From: Phycisphaerales bacterium
Lineage (GTDB): Bacteria > Planctomycetota > Phycisphaerae > Phycisphaerales > UBA1924
NCBI GenBank assembly: GCA_007124345.1
Contig: SLFH01000173.1
Span: forward strand, 1 to 14,574
Reading direction: 5' to 3'
Length of the DNA stretch: 14,574 nucleotides
Within the stretch, counting starts at the first letter, position 1. Each line of letters opens with the position of its first letter. Shown one piece after another: positions 1 to 7,800 of the stretch. The notes under the pieces were generated by a model. It saw nothing but the letters and a program-made list of their open reading frames with translations. It was not told the DNA's origin and searched no databases. Both the position numbers and the translations under genes were made by a program.

Positions 1-311
1 ACGGCGCCCTGGCCGTCTTCACCTGCCGAGGGGCAGGCGAGGGAGTAGAGGCGGAGCTTGTGGGGCTTGCCGTTCTGATCGTGCCCGGGCGGGAAGACAC
101 CGAAGGACTGCCCGGCGCGGAAGCCGCCAGCGAGCGGCGTGCCCGAGACATCGATCTCGATGTGGCGGACGAACCCGGCGCTTTTGCGTTCGGTGCAGCG
201 TTCGTTGGAGACAACGATCCCTTCAACGGGGTCGTTCGGCTTGACGGTGTTGAGGCGGACCTCCGGGAGCTTGGGCTCTCCGGGGATCGTTGTGGTCTTT
301 GTGGGAGTCAT
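1..311 (-). CDS. Ferredoxin-NADP reductase, N-terminal part (partial)
   Basis: The first 103 residues are visible; the gene continues past base 1. After a hydrophilic start of about 25 residues, a beta-barrel FAD domain begins. It contains GQSFGVFPPG and then the RLYSLA motif near residues 90-95. RxYS is the flavin-binding motif of plant-type ferredoxin-NADP reductases, and the sequence around it resembles the FNR-like enzymes of cyanobacteria and of BoxA-type proteins. The family moves electrons between ferredoxin or flavodoxin and NADP(H) in the cytoplasm. The start is the ATG at 311; I see no good Shine-Dalgarno in the 46 bases before it. It lies 46 bases after the lipoprotein gene and may be read with it, though no functional link is evident. 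The NADP-binding half is outside the window, so the exact subfamily is unsettled. Confidence 0.85.
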   Translation of the reverse strand, partial: MTPTKTTTIPGEPKLPEVRLNTVKPNDPVEGIVVSNERCTERKSAGFVRHIEIDVSGTPLAGGFRAGQSFGVFPPGHDQNGKPHKLRLYSLACPSAGEDGQGA

Positions 312-357
312 CGACGGATTGTTCGTACGCCGGGGTCGAGAAGATGTTCGGGAGTGA

Positions 358-2532
358 TCAGCCCCCGCCCATCGCGCCCATCATGGCTTGCTGCATCGCG
401 GTGGCGAAGGCCTGGTCGAACCGCTGGAAGCTGTCGATTTCGCCGCGCTCGACACGCTGGGCAAGCTGACCCATCGCGCGTCCGAGGGCCTGCTGCATGT
501 TGACGACCATCGAAGGGTCCATGCCTTCCATCGGGGGGAACGCGAGCCTCCACTGTCCGTCAACCTTGCGGGCGAGGAGGAAGTCAACCAGCATGCCCGG
601 CAGCACCGCCGGCCCGGCGACTGACGCTTCTTGATCATCGAGCACCGAGACCCTGAACTCGCCGACCGTGGTGTTGCGGAAGTCGGGGATCTCGACATTC
701 ATCGCGGCGGCCTGCGCAAAGAAGGCGGTGTCTGACAAGCCCTGCCCGAAGCGGTCCTGCAGCGCATTCTCGAGGCGGGCCGCGCCTTCGAGGGCCGATA
801 CCGTCGCGTCGAACACGCGGCGCTCGTTGGAGCCTTCGATGTGGTACAGCCCGCGGAGATCGCCGAATCGGTCCTGCTGCATCGCATTCAGCGCTCGCTC
901 AACGAGCGATCGGATCTGCTGCTCGTTGGAGGGGGCGGCTCCGCCGGCCTGCGCCTGGCCACCGCCGCCCCGCTCGCGAGCGCCGACCTGCGGCACCTCG
1001 TCGCGCGTCAGGATCTGCGTCAGCAATCGGCGTGCGTCGCGGAGCTGGGTCTCAAGATCAACCTGGTCGGCCCGGCCGGCCTCGACCGCTTCGGCGTAGG
1101 CGGCAAGATCGTTCAGACGCTTGGCCGCAAGCTCGAGCAGCGCGTTGCCCCGGTCGTCTTCGGCGCGGACGCCTTCGAGCCTGCCCGCGGCTTCGGTGAA
1201 CGACTCGCGTGCGGCCTGCAGCGCCTCGGTCCGGGCGGTGCGTGTCCGCTCCAGCGCCTGGCGGACATTGCTCTGCGCCTCGCCGCTCTGGAACATCGGC
1301 AGCGCCGACGCGGACTCGAGCACCTGCGCCACCCGCCCGTTCAGCAGGGCGTGACGCATGTGGATCGCGCCCGCGATCTCGTTCGCCTGGGTCGCCGCCA
1401 GCGCCGAAGAGGACCGCAGCGTTCTCGAGGCGGCGGTCGCTCTCGATGCCGCCTGCTCGGCGGCGCTGATCGCCATCTCTCGCTCGGCGCTGATCGTCTC
1501 GTGCACGAACGAAACGAGGCCGGCCTCGGCGGCCTTGACGAGCATGTTCAGGCGTTCTGGCATCTCCGTCTCGTCCCGCTGAGAGAGGGCCTCGCGGAGG
1601 GCGCGACCGAGGTCTCCGGCGTGCCCCGAAGCGCCGCCGAAGAGGGCCTGGGCGAGCTCAGCCTGCGCCCGCTCGGCGAGCCGTCGGGCCTCGTCGGCCG
1701 CTTGGTTGGCCTGCTGGCGGACCTGTTCGAGGTGCTCGATGGCGGTGGTGGTGGCGGCGACCTCGCTGCGGGCCGCGTCGACACGCGCTGTTGCGAGCTT
1801 GATCTGACGCTCAACCTGATCGATGTCGAGCTGGATGAGCTCGGCGTCGTAGGCGTGCCTGTCGGCGATGCGCCGGACACGCTGGGTCTCGTGGGCCAGA
1901 CGCTCGCGCTCCTCGCCCGACGCATTGGAGGTCCGCGCGTCGAGCTCGGCCTGGCGGCCCCGCTCGGTGCCTTCGAGAGTCACCTTCTCGCGCAGTCTGG
2001 TGTTCAACTGGTCGCGCTGTGCCGTCAGCTCCGCGAGCTCCGAGCGACGCTGGTTGAGCGTCTGCTCACGCCCGGTGGACTGGCGGCGGAGGTCCTGCAG
2101 CAGTTGCTCGTTGGCGAAGGCGGTCCGCTTGGCCTGCGCGCCCGCCCGCTGGGCGGCACGGACGAGCTGGTCGGCGTGGTCTGCGCCCGTCTGGGCCAGC
2201 TGCTCGTAACCCAAGAGGCGACGGGCGTCGATGATCGCCTCGCCGAGGAAGGTCTCGGCGATGAGCAAGGCCGCGGCGGCCTTCTCTCCTTCGAGCATGC
2301 TGCCCGAGCCGATCTGCGCGGGGGCGCGGATGTCCTGTTGCAGGAGGCGCCGCGTCTCGTCGGGCGCCGTCTCGGCGTGTCCGCCGCGTGTCGCGAGCAT
2401 CTTCATCGATGCGTCGCGGACACTGTCGCCGGGGGTCTCCCGGTCGCAGGCGGCCATCGGGAGGGCGACAGCCGCGGCGAGCAGGATCTGGATCCGGCGC
2501 CGGGCGGCGCGTCGGGGCGGATGATTGGCCAT
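358..2532 (-). CDS. Large coiled-coil lipoprotein, function unknown
   Basis: This 724-residue protein has an N-terminal lipoprotein signal: a basic stretch RRAARRRIQ, a hydrophobic core, and a lipobox-like MAAC with Cys29. An Asp follows the Cys; in E. coli that residue keeps lipoproteins in the inner membrane. Residues about 105-300 and 350-510 are rich in Ala, Arg, Glu and Gln in heptad-like order and should form long coiled coils. A Gly-rich linker (518-535) leads to a compact domain (536-670) with a pattern reminiscent of NTF2-like folds, ending in VDGQWRLAFPP. The tail is rich in Met and Gln and ends in GGG. The frame is open upstream to 2664, but the ATG at 2532 gives the signal peptide and has GGAGA about 8 bases before it. 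I do not recognise the family. A cell-envelope scaffold is possible but is inference. Confidence 0.85.
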   Translation of the reverse strand: MANHPPRRAARRRIQILLAAAVALPMAACDRETPGDSVRDASMKMLATRGGHAETAPDETRRLLQQDIRAPAQIGSGSMLEGEKAAAALLIAETFLGEAIIDARRLLGYEQLAQTGADHADQLVRAAQRAGAQAKRTAFANEQLLQDLRRQSTGREQTLNQRRSELAELTAQRDQLNTRLREKVTLEGTERGRQAELDARTSNASGEERERLAHETQRVRRIADRHAYDAELIQLDIDQVERQIKLATARVDAARSEVAATTTAIEHLEQVRQQANQAADEARRLAERAQAELAQALFGGASGHAGDLGRALREALSQRDETEMPERLNMLVKAAEAGLVSFVHETISAEREMAISAAEQAASRATAASRTLRSSSALAATQANEIAGAIHMRHALLNGRVAQVLESASALPMFQSGEAQSNVRQALERTRTARTEALQAARESFTEAAGRLEGVRAEDDRGNALLELAAKRLNDLAAYAEAVEAGRADQVDLETQLRDARRLLTQILTRDEVPQVGARERGGGGQAQAGGAAPSNEQQIRSLVERALNAMQQDRFGDLRGLYHIEGSNERRVFDATVSALEGAARLENALQDRFGQGLSDTAFFAQAAAMNVEIPDFRNTTVGEFRVSVLDDQEASVAGPAVLPGMLVDFLLARKVDGQWRLAFPPMEGMDPSMVVNMQQALGRAMGQLAQRVERGEIDSFQRFDQAFATAMQQAMMGAMGGG

Positions 2533-2597
2533 CGTCGGGGTCTCCGCGTGCGGGCACATTGCAGCTTTGGCGGCGCAGTCCGGGCGCCGGGATCGCG

Positions 2598-2606
2598 ACT
2601 GTAGCA
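2598..2606 (-). promoter_or_regulatory. Candidate extended -10 promoter for the lipoprotein gene
   Basis: On the minus strand this reads TGCTACAGT, that is TGn plus a hexamer matching TATAAT at four of six positions. It lies about 65 bases before the lipoprotein start, in an otherwise GC-rich gap of 208 bases. No well-spaced -35 box is visible: TTGGTG lies 21 bases upstream, which is too far. An extended -10 can act without a strong -35, so the call is plausible but unproven. I see no gene or RNA in the rest of the 2533-2740 gap. Confidence 0.35.
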
Positions 2607-2740
2607 CAAATCGCCGGGGCGCGGCACCAAGGCCGCCCGCCGCCCCATGCGCCGGACGCAACACGATCCGCAGCGGCCCGGAGAACGGTTGCAGCTGGGG
2701 CGCAGAAGGAGACTTGATCGGTGTGTGAAAGGGTGCTGGG

Positions 2741-3850
2741 TCAGTCGCTGTCGATCGTCGCTGGCGGGCTCTTCAGGGTTTCAGAGAGCCAGTCTCCGAT
2801 CGCTCCGAGCGCCTCGGGGGCCACCGGGCCGGCGAAGCCCGGCTCGTTCGGCGAGCCGACCTTCTTGAAGTTGTGGCTCGCGTTCTCGATGAGTTGGATC
2901 CGGGTCGCCACGCCCGGCCGGCCGATGAGCGCCGCCTTCAGCGGGGGCAGATCGTCGTCGACGGTGACCTGGGCGTCGTGCTTGCCCTGGACCACCAGAA
3001 CCGGGCCCTTGTAACTCGAAGCGAGTTCGGCCGGCTCGATCGTGAAGTAGGCGTAGAGCACATCGAGGCTCGACGGATTGAAGAGCGAGGCGAGGGCCGG
3101 GTGCAGGTCCGCAGGGATGGTCCGGTCGGCCCGGATCGAGTCGATCGCCCGGTCGAGGTCCTTGCGGATGGTCTCTCGCAACGCCGCATCGGGGACCTGC
3201 AGGGGCAGCAGGCGGTCAACCTGGTCCCGGATCACATGGTCCAGCCGTCGCCCGGTCGTCCCCGCCAGCACGAGCGCCGGGGGTGCGTGCTTGCCCATGC
3301 GATCGGCGAGGGCCAGGGCGATCAGGCCCCCTTCGCTGTGCCCGAGGACCGCGACGCGGGAGGCGTCGATCCCGCCCCGGGCACCGAGGGCTCTGAGGGC
3401 GGCCTCGGCGTCCTGCACGAAGTGGTCCCAGGCGAAAAACGCGGCGACTTCGTCGGGCGTGCGGGGCCAGAGCCCCGCGTTGGCGTGCGCAGCCCGCTTG
3501 TCGAACCGGAATGAGGCGACGCCCCGCGAGGCCAGGTCGTCGGCGATCTGGCGGAGCAGGTCGGTCCTGAGCATCGGGGGCTGGTTGCCGTCGCGGTCGG
3601 TCGGCCCAGAGCCCGGCAGGAGGAGCACGCCGGGGAACGGCCCTTCCTCACCGGCGGGGAGTACGAGTGTGCCGGGCAGTTCGATCCCCCCGGCGCCGGT
3701 GAATGTGAGTTCGACCGCCCGCGGCTGGGCCTTCTCGGTCGCCGCTTCTTCGGGCGTCTGGCTCAGGGCCGGGCCCTGGGCGAGGAGCAAGGCGACGGCG
3801 CCGAACGCCGCGGCGAGGCGGCGTCGGTGTGCTGGGTGTGTCTCGGTCAT
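2741..3850 (-). CDS. Exported alpha/beta hydrolase
   Basis: This 369-residue protein has a Sec-type signal peptide: RRR at 9-11, a hydrophobic core, and likely cleavage after ALS at residue 30. The mature part is an alpha/beta hydrolase fold. LPGSGPTDRDGN (78-89) is the oxyanion-loop region typical of YkfA/serine-aminopeptidase-like hydrolases. The nucleophile is Ser172 in GHSEGG, the acid is Asp292 in GKHDAQV, and the base is His326 in ASHNF. A helical cap lies between about 200 and 270. The triad is complete, so it should be active outside the cytoplasm. The substrate, an ester or a peptide, cannot be read from sequence. The ATG at 3850 is preceded by CAGGAA about 6-10 bases upstream and is the only start giving the signal peptide. 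The gene starts 61 bases after the CX4CH protein gene and may share its transcript. Confidence 0.9.
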   Translation of the reverse strand: MTETHPAHRRRLAAAFGAVALLLAQGPALSQTPEEAATEKAQPRAVELTFTGAGGIELPGTLVLPAGEEGPFPGVLLLPGSGPTDRDGNQPPMLRTDLLRQIADDLASRGVASFRFDKRAAHANAGLWPRTPDEVAAFFAWDHFVQDAEAALRALGARGGIDASRVAVLGHSEGGLIALALADRMGKHAPPALVLAGTTGRRLDHVIRDQVDRLLPLQVPDAALRETIRKDLDRAIDSIRADRTIPADLHPALASLFNPSSLDVLYAYFTIEPAELASSYKGPVLVVQGKHDAQVTVDDDLPPLKAALIGRPGVATRIQLIENASHNFKKVGSPNEPGFAGPVAPEALGAIGDWLSETLKSPPATIDSD

Positions 3851-3911
3851 CGGTGTTCCTGCGTGATCGCGGGGGGGCGCCCGGCTGTTTGGAGGATCGG
3901 ACGGCCCGATT

Positions 3912-5249
3912 TCAGCGCGGGCCGGGCGGATCGTCCGAGGGCGTGTAGAGGTCGTGCTTCGGCTGGGGCGGTTCGTAGGTGATCGGATACTCCGGTCGGG
4001 GCCGGTACATGCTGTTGATCCAGCGCACGCTGTCACGGAAGCGGGGGTCCTCGGGCGAGCGGAGGAGCGGGCGCCAGGGACGCTCGCGGTCGAGCTCGAT
4101 GATCCGAGGGTGGGGGAACTTGGAGGTCTCGCGCGGCAGGGCGAGCTGCAGAAGGCGGGACTGTTCAGGCTGTTCGTAGTCGATCAGGGGCTCGCCGTCC
4201 TCGAACCTGAAGCTTTCGATGATGAAGAAGTTGGTGTAGACGGTCTCGTCGCGGTTTGGGTGCTGGCTCCGGAGCATCAAGCGTCCGGCCTCCTGCCCGC
4301 CGTGGCAGTCGTTGGTGGCGCAGCCCCTGAAGAGCCAAGCGGTGTGGACATCGCGCCGGAAGCGTTGGAAAGCCTCTGGGTCGCCGACGACCTCGACCTC
4401 TGCGTACAGGTCGCGGGCCTGGACGCGGAACATGAGCTCGAGGACGCGTTCCGGCCTGGTTCGATACAGGGCCTGGAGGGCCTCAGGGGTGGTGGGCATG
4501 CCCCGGGCGTCGGAATAGTTCTCGATGAGGCGCTGGACGGTCTCCCGCCTGATGCGGATGCGGGGCGGGTCGGCCAGGTCGATCTCGTAGACCTTCAGGA
4601 GGTTGATCTGCTCGGCAGAGAGGAGGGGGAAGCCGTCGCGCTCGCGTCGGTTGGAGGGGCGGTCGTTCTCGTCCCGCTCGCGGAGTCGCTGCTCGCGCTG
4701 GTTCTCAGAGAGCCTGGCCTGCGCCCGCAGCAGGGGGAGTCGCCGGACGATCTCGGGCTGGCCCGGGACGCGTCTGAGCAGGGCCTCGGCCTCCTCAAGG
4801 GCGGTGGTGTGGGCCCCGTTGGCGGTCAGCCAATCGATCAGGACGACGAGCTGGTCCGCCTCGTAGTCGTCGATGGCGGCCCGCATCTCGCGATACCGCT
4901 CCATGATCGGGTCGAGGAACTGGATCGAGCGGACCCGGGTCGCCGGATAGGTGGTGGTCACCCCGCGGATGCGGAGGACGACCTCGGCGTTGTCACGCCG
5001 GACGAGCTCGCCCCGGACGGTCGTCCCGTCGCGGAAGGTGACGATGCACTCGCGTCGTTCTTCGTCGCCGGGGTCTTCTCGCTGGGGATCGAAAGTGACA
5101 GGGGTGAGCCAGCGGTCTTGCCCGGTCATCGTGGCGAGATTCTGGAGGACGGCGGCCCCCACGAGAACGGCGCCCGCCGAGGCGGGCAGCACGCAGAGGA
5201 CACTGCGTGCCGTCCGGAGGGATCGGCGGGGTTTGCGGGGGTTGCTCAT
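3912..5249 (-). CDS. Membrane-anchored protein with a CX4CH cytochrome-like site
   Basis: A 445-residue protein with a basic N-terminus and a hydrophobic segment (about 16-38) that acts as a signal or anchor. Residues 67-115 look like a small SH3/Sm-like barrel (CIVTFRDGTTVRGELV). Residues 120-180 are helical and TPR-like, followed by a charged, Arg/Glu-rich stretch. The C-terminal third holds CATNDCH (Cys310, Cys315, His316), a CX4CH pattern. After it come HGG, a PEQSRLLQLALP stretch, a conserved-looking FPHP and RWINS. That order matches c-type cytochrome-like domains common in planctomycetes, where the first motif is normally CXXCH. Heme attachment is therefore possible but unusual. The start is ATG 5249, with no Shine-Dalgarno; a small hairpin sits directly before it. 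It lies 42 bases after the FapA-family gene. The exact family is not recognised. Confidence 0.8.
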   Translation of the reverse strand: MSNPRKPRRSLRTARSVLCVLPASAGAVLVGAAVLQNLATMTGQDRWLTPVTFDPQREDPGDEERRECIVTFRDGTTVRGELVRRDNAEVVLRIRGVTTTYPATRVRSIQFLDPIMERYREMRAAIDDYEADQLVVLIDWLTANGAHTTALEEAEALLRRVPGQPEIVRRLPLLRAQARLSENQREQRLRERDENDRPSNRRERDGFPLLSAEQINLLKVYEIDLADPPRIRIRRETVQRLIENYSDARGMPTTPEALQALYRTRPERVLELMFRVQARDLYAEVEVVGDPEAFQRFRRDVHTAWLFRGCATNDCHGGQEAGRLMLRSQHPNRDETVYTNFFIIESFRFEDGEPLIDYEQPEQSRLLQLALPRETSKFPHPRIIELDRERPWRPLLRSPEDPRFRDSVRWINSMYRPRPEYPITYEPPQPKHDLYTPSDDPPGPR

Positions 5250-5268
5250 GCGTGCATTGTGCGCACGC
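5250..5268 (-). repeat. Inverted repeat abutting a start codon
   Basis: Minus-strand arms GCGTGC and GCACGC (6 bases each, 7-base loop) end at the base just before the ATG of the CX4CH-protein gene. No Shine-Dalgarno is present. The loop and second arm contain an out-of-frame ATG followed by two codons and a TGA that overlaps the real start. The hairpin could affect initiation, or it could be chance in GC-rich DNA. Confidence 0.3.
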
Positions 5269-5291
5269 CGAGCGGGAATCGCCAGTGGGGG

Positions 5292-6830
5292 TCAGGCCGC
5301 CTTCGCCGGGATGATCGTGCGGATCCGGTGGAGGACCCAGCGGTCGTCCTCCTTTGTGACTGAGGCGATCTTGTCCAGAGGGGTGGCCGACCCGGAGGTC
5401 AGATCCTCCAGAATCGGGGCGCCCTTGTCGTCGGTGCGGACGGTCACGGGGCCCTTGACGGCGCTTTTGAAGAGGCAGCGGTAGGGGCCGACGAGGATGA
5501 CCGTCCCCCGGTGGATGATCCTGTGGACGGTGATCGAGGGCTCGATGAACCGCTCCATCGTGTCGGCGGTCTCTCCCAGCCCCTGCATCAGCCGGGCGAT
5601 GGCCTGGTCGCAGGTCTGGACGGCGAACTGGAGTTCGGTCAGTTCCTCGGCGAGCGAGCCGCTGGGCTTGGCGCCGCCCGCTTTCTTGAGGGTCTCGAAG
5701 CGGGTCTTGGAGGCGTCTCGCTTTTCGACGAGCGCCTCGTACCGATCCAGCCCGGCGCCGGCGAGGCGTTCGAGTTCTTCGAGCACGCCGAGGCGGACGG
5801 TGGTGGTGATCTCCGACTCGGCGCCGATCTGGGCGCACTCGCCCGATCCGCCGAGGCCGACCTCGCCCCCGATGATGACGGCGCCGGGGGCTGTGAGCTT
5901 GCCGCCCACACGCACCGTGGCGTCGTTGATCTCTCTCTCGGCGGTGAAGTTCCTGCCGACGAAGACGAGTGCTGCGTCGATGTACTTCGCATGGAGGTCT
6001 CGGCCCGTGCGGATGACGCCCTTCTCCCTTCCGGCCATGCCCCTGGCGAGCGTGATGTCGAAGCGGGCGTCGAGGGTCGCGGCCTCGACGAGTTCGCCGA
6101 CGGTCAGCGAGCCCTTGCATCGGACGGAGAAGCGGTCCTTGACGCCCTTGGAGACGCTGACATTGCCCGGGAAGTCGATGTTGCCCGTGGAGAAGTCGAC
6201 GCCCCCGGAGATGTTCAGCTCGCGCTCGACGCGGATCTCGACGGGGCCGGCGATGAGGTGCCCGCTGTGGGACGCGGAGATGACGCCCTGCTCGTTGATG
6301 CGGACGGAGCGGTCGAGCTTGACGCGGGCCTTCATGCCTTCCTTGGCGGCGATGACGCGCCCTGTGACATCGACGCCGTCGGTCCCGTCGGTCTTGGGCA
6401 TGAGCCTGCCGATGCGCTGGGCGGCGAGGACGACGACGAATGCGGAGCGGTTGTAGTGATCGGCGTTGCCGTCGTCGGCGCCTGAGGGCGGCTCGGGCGG
6501 CGCTTCCTGCTTTCGTTTCGCGTCGTCGAGCCTTTCCTGGATCTCGGGGTCGATGACGACTCTGGCGTCGGATCCGTGCTCGACGGGCTTGCCCTTGGCG
6601 ACGACGCTCTCGTGGTCCCTGTCGGGCGCCTGGCGTGCGTCGAGGAGGAGGGCGTCGATGGCGGTGTTGTCGATGGCCTGGGGGCAGACGCCCGCCTCGA
6701 CGAGCGCGGCGAGCACGCCTGCGCGATCGAGGGAGTCGAGGTCGGCGCCGGCGGCGATGCGCACCGACGCAGTCAGGCGGTCTCCCGCCTGCAAGACCCG
6801 GATCTTGTTGGAGGCATCCTGTTGGGGCAT
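5292..6830 (-). CDS. FapA-family (DUF342) protein
   Basis: The 512-residue protein has the DUF342/FapA layout. A variable N-terminal domain (1-125) is followed by the core entrance DVTGRVIAA (154-162). Next comes a run of short beta repeats (about 190-345) with many Gly and turn residues, which should form a beta-helix-like sheet. A helical coiled-coil region (349-430) follows, then a short return of beta strands (431-465). The tail from 466 to 512, with a KEDDRWVLHRIRTI stretch, is an extension I do not recognise. FapA proteins of Vibrio are tied to polar flagellum assembly; Bacillus relatives are poorly understood. No catalytic site is evident. The gene begins 19 bases after cheY, so it is very likely the last or a late gene of the chemotaxis operon. 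The C-terminus is Ala-Ala. The start is ATG 6830, with only a weak GAGCGG before it. Confidence 0.9.
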   Translation of the reverse strand: MPQQDASNKIRVLQAGDRLTASVRIAAGADLDSLDRAGVLAALVEAGVCPQAIDNTAIDALLLDARQAPDRDHESVVAKGKPVEHGSDARVVIDPEIQERLDDAKRKQEAPPEPPSGADDGNADHYNRSAFVVVLAAQRIGRLMPKTDGTDGVDVTGRVIAAKEGMKARVKLDRSVRINEQGVISASHSGHLIAGPVEIRVERELNISGGVDFSTGNIDFPGNVSVSKGVKDRFSVRCKGSLTVGELVEAATLDARFDITLARGMAGREKGVIRTGRDLHAKYIDAALVFVGRNFTAEREINDATVRVGGKLTAPGAVIIGGEVGLGGSGECAQIGAESEITTTVRLGVLEELERLAGAGLDRYEALVEKRDASKTRFETLKKAGGAKPSGSLAEELTELQFAVQTCDQAIARLMQGLGETADTMERFIEPSITVHRIIHRGTVILVGPYRCLFKSAVKGPVTVRTDDKGAPILEDLTSGSATPLDKIASVTKEDDRWVLHRIRTIIPAKAA

Positions 6831-6849
6831 GCCCGCTCAGGCGTCGCGG

Positions 6850-7224
6850 TCAGGCCGCGATGCCGGCCTTTGAGAGAGTTTCTGAGATCCGCTGGGAGAG
6901 GAGATCGGGCGTGAAGGGCTTGACGACATAGTTGTTGACGCCGGCCTTGATGGCCTCGATCACGCGTGACTTCTCGGCCTCGGTTGTGACCATGATGATG
7001 GGCGTGGTCTTGTCCTGGGCCCTGTAGGCCTTGACGAACGAGAGCCCGTCCATGTTGGGCATGTTCCAGTCGACGAGGAGGAGGTCGGGCTTGAAGGCGC
7101 CGACCTTGGACAGGGCGTCCTGCCCGTCGCAGGCCTCTTCGAGCTCGGTGTAGCCGAGCTGGGAGAGGACGGACTTCTGGATGTTCCGCATGGTCTTGGA
7201 GTCGTCGACGAGCATGATGCGCAT
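6850..7224 (-). CDS. cheY: Chemotaxis response regulator CheY
   Basis: A 124-residue single-domain receiver of normal CheY length. All signalling residues are present: the acidic pair Asp7-Asp8, phosphoacceptor Asp52 in LLLVDWNMP, Thr80 in MVTTEA, Tyr99 and Lys102 in YVVKPFT. These correspond to E. coli Asp12/13, Asp57, Thr87, Tyr106 and Lys109. CheA phosphorylates it, and phospho-CheY normally binds the flagellar switch. It has no output domain. The ATG at 7224 is preceded by a strong GGAGG (7232-7236) at 7-base spacing, the clearest Shine-Dalgarno in the window. That fits a need for high expression relative to its neighbours. It follows cheX by 25 bases, and CheX is its likely phosphatase. 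It ends in GIAA. Confidence 0.97.
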   Translation of the reverse strand: MRIMLVDDSKTMRNIQKSVLSQLGYTELEEACDGQDALSKVGAFKPDLLLVDWNMPNMDGLSFVKAYRAQDKTTPIIMVTTEAEKSRVIEAIKAGVNNYVVKPFTPDLLSQRISETLSKAGIAA

Positions 7225-7249
7225 GGCTGAACCTCCCTGTGTGCTGCGC

Positions 7250-7744
7250 TCACGCGCTGGCGGACGCCGCCTGTGTCGGGGCGTTTGCGTTGGTCTTAAT
7301 GGCGATCTGGATGGCGACCTCCCCGCAGTCGGTCATGCAGGGGATCTCGATGACGGGGACATCGGAGGTGTTGGCGATCAGGTGGCCCGAGCCGACAACG
7401 ACCGAGGGGCACGAGATCGACACCTTGGCGCCGTCGAAGTTGGCCTTGGCGCCGCCGGCGACCATGTTCACCAGCTCGCCGATGGCGTCGGCGAAGTCGG
7501 GCGAATCGGTGCCCAGCTCCTCGCCCGCGAAGAGGGCGACGACGCGCCTGGCCGCGTCGTCGGGGAACGACAGCACGACCGACCCGACCACATCGCCCGA
7601 CATCCCGATAATGCCCGAGACATCGTAACCGGTGTTCTTGCCCGCCTTGACGCGCGGCTCGCCGATCTGCATCGGCAGCTGCAGCATGGTCGAGAAGACA
7701 TTCTGGACGCTTTGGATGAACGGGGTGATGAACCTGGCTTCCAT
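7250..7744 (-). CDS. cheX: CheY-phosphate phosphatase CheX
   Basis: A 164-residue protein of the CheC/CheX/FliY phosphatase family. The active-site pattern D-x3-E-x2-N is seen at Asp86, Glu90 and Asn93 in DAIGELVN, with the downstream Pro113 about 20 residues later. In this family the Glu and Asn act on phospho-CheY, the same job done by CheZ in enterics. There is one such motif, as in CheX, rather than the two found in CheC. The tail (about 150-164) is Ala/Ser/Thr-rich and probably disordered. The start MEARF (ATG 7744) has GGAAGG about 8 bases upstream; an in-frame Met ten codons further up lacks this support. The gene is flanked by cheA and cheY, which fits its role in ending the CheY signal. 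Confidence 0.92.
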   Translation of the reverse strand: MEARFITPFIQSVQNVFSTMLQLPMQIGEPRVKAGKNTGYDVSGIIGMSGDVVGSVVLSFPDDAARRVVALFAGEELGTDSPDFADAIGELVNMVAGGAKANFDGAKVSISCPSVVVGSGHLIANTSDVPVIEIPCMTDCGEVAIQIAIKTNANAPTQAASASA

Positions 7745-7800
7745 GTCTGGTCCCTTCCTGGGGTGGGGGCGCAATCGGGGGTGTTTCTTTTTTCGTCCGT

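Noticed and set aside
841..2604. 587-residue open frame on the plus strand
   Set aside because: It is antisense to the coiled-coil lipoprotein. Its product is a low-complexity run of Leu, Gly, Arg and Val with no domain, as expected from the third-position GC of the real gene.
2607..2660. GC-rich imperfect stem (GGGCGGC with GCCGCGCCC) upstream of the lipoprotein gene
   Set aside because: The pairing needs a bulge, there is no U tract, and such stems are common in GC-rich DNA.
3954..5363. 469-residue open frame on the plus strand
   Set aside because: It lies opposite the CX4CH gene and runs into the FapA gene. No domain or start signal is visible, and the minus-strand reading has clear family features.
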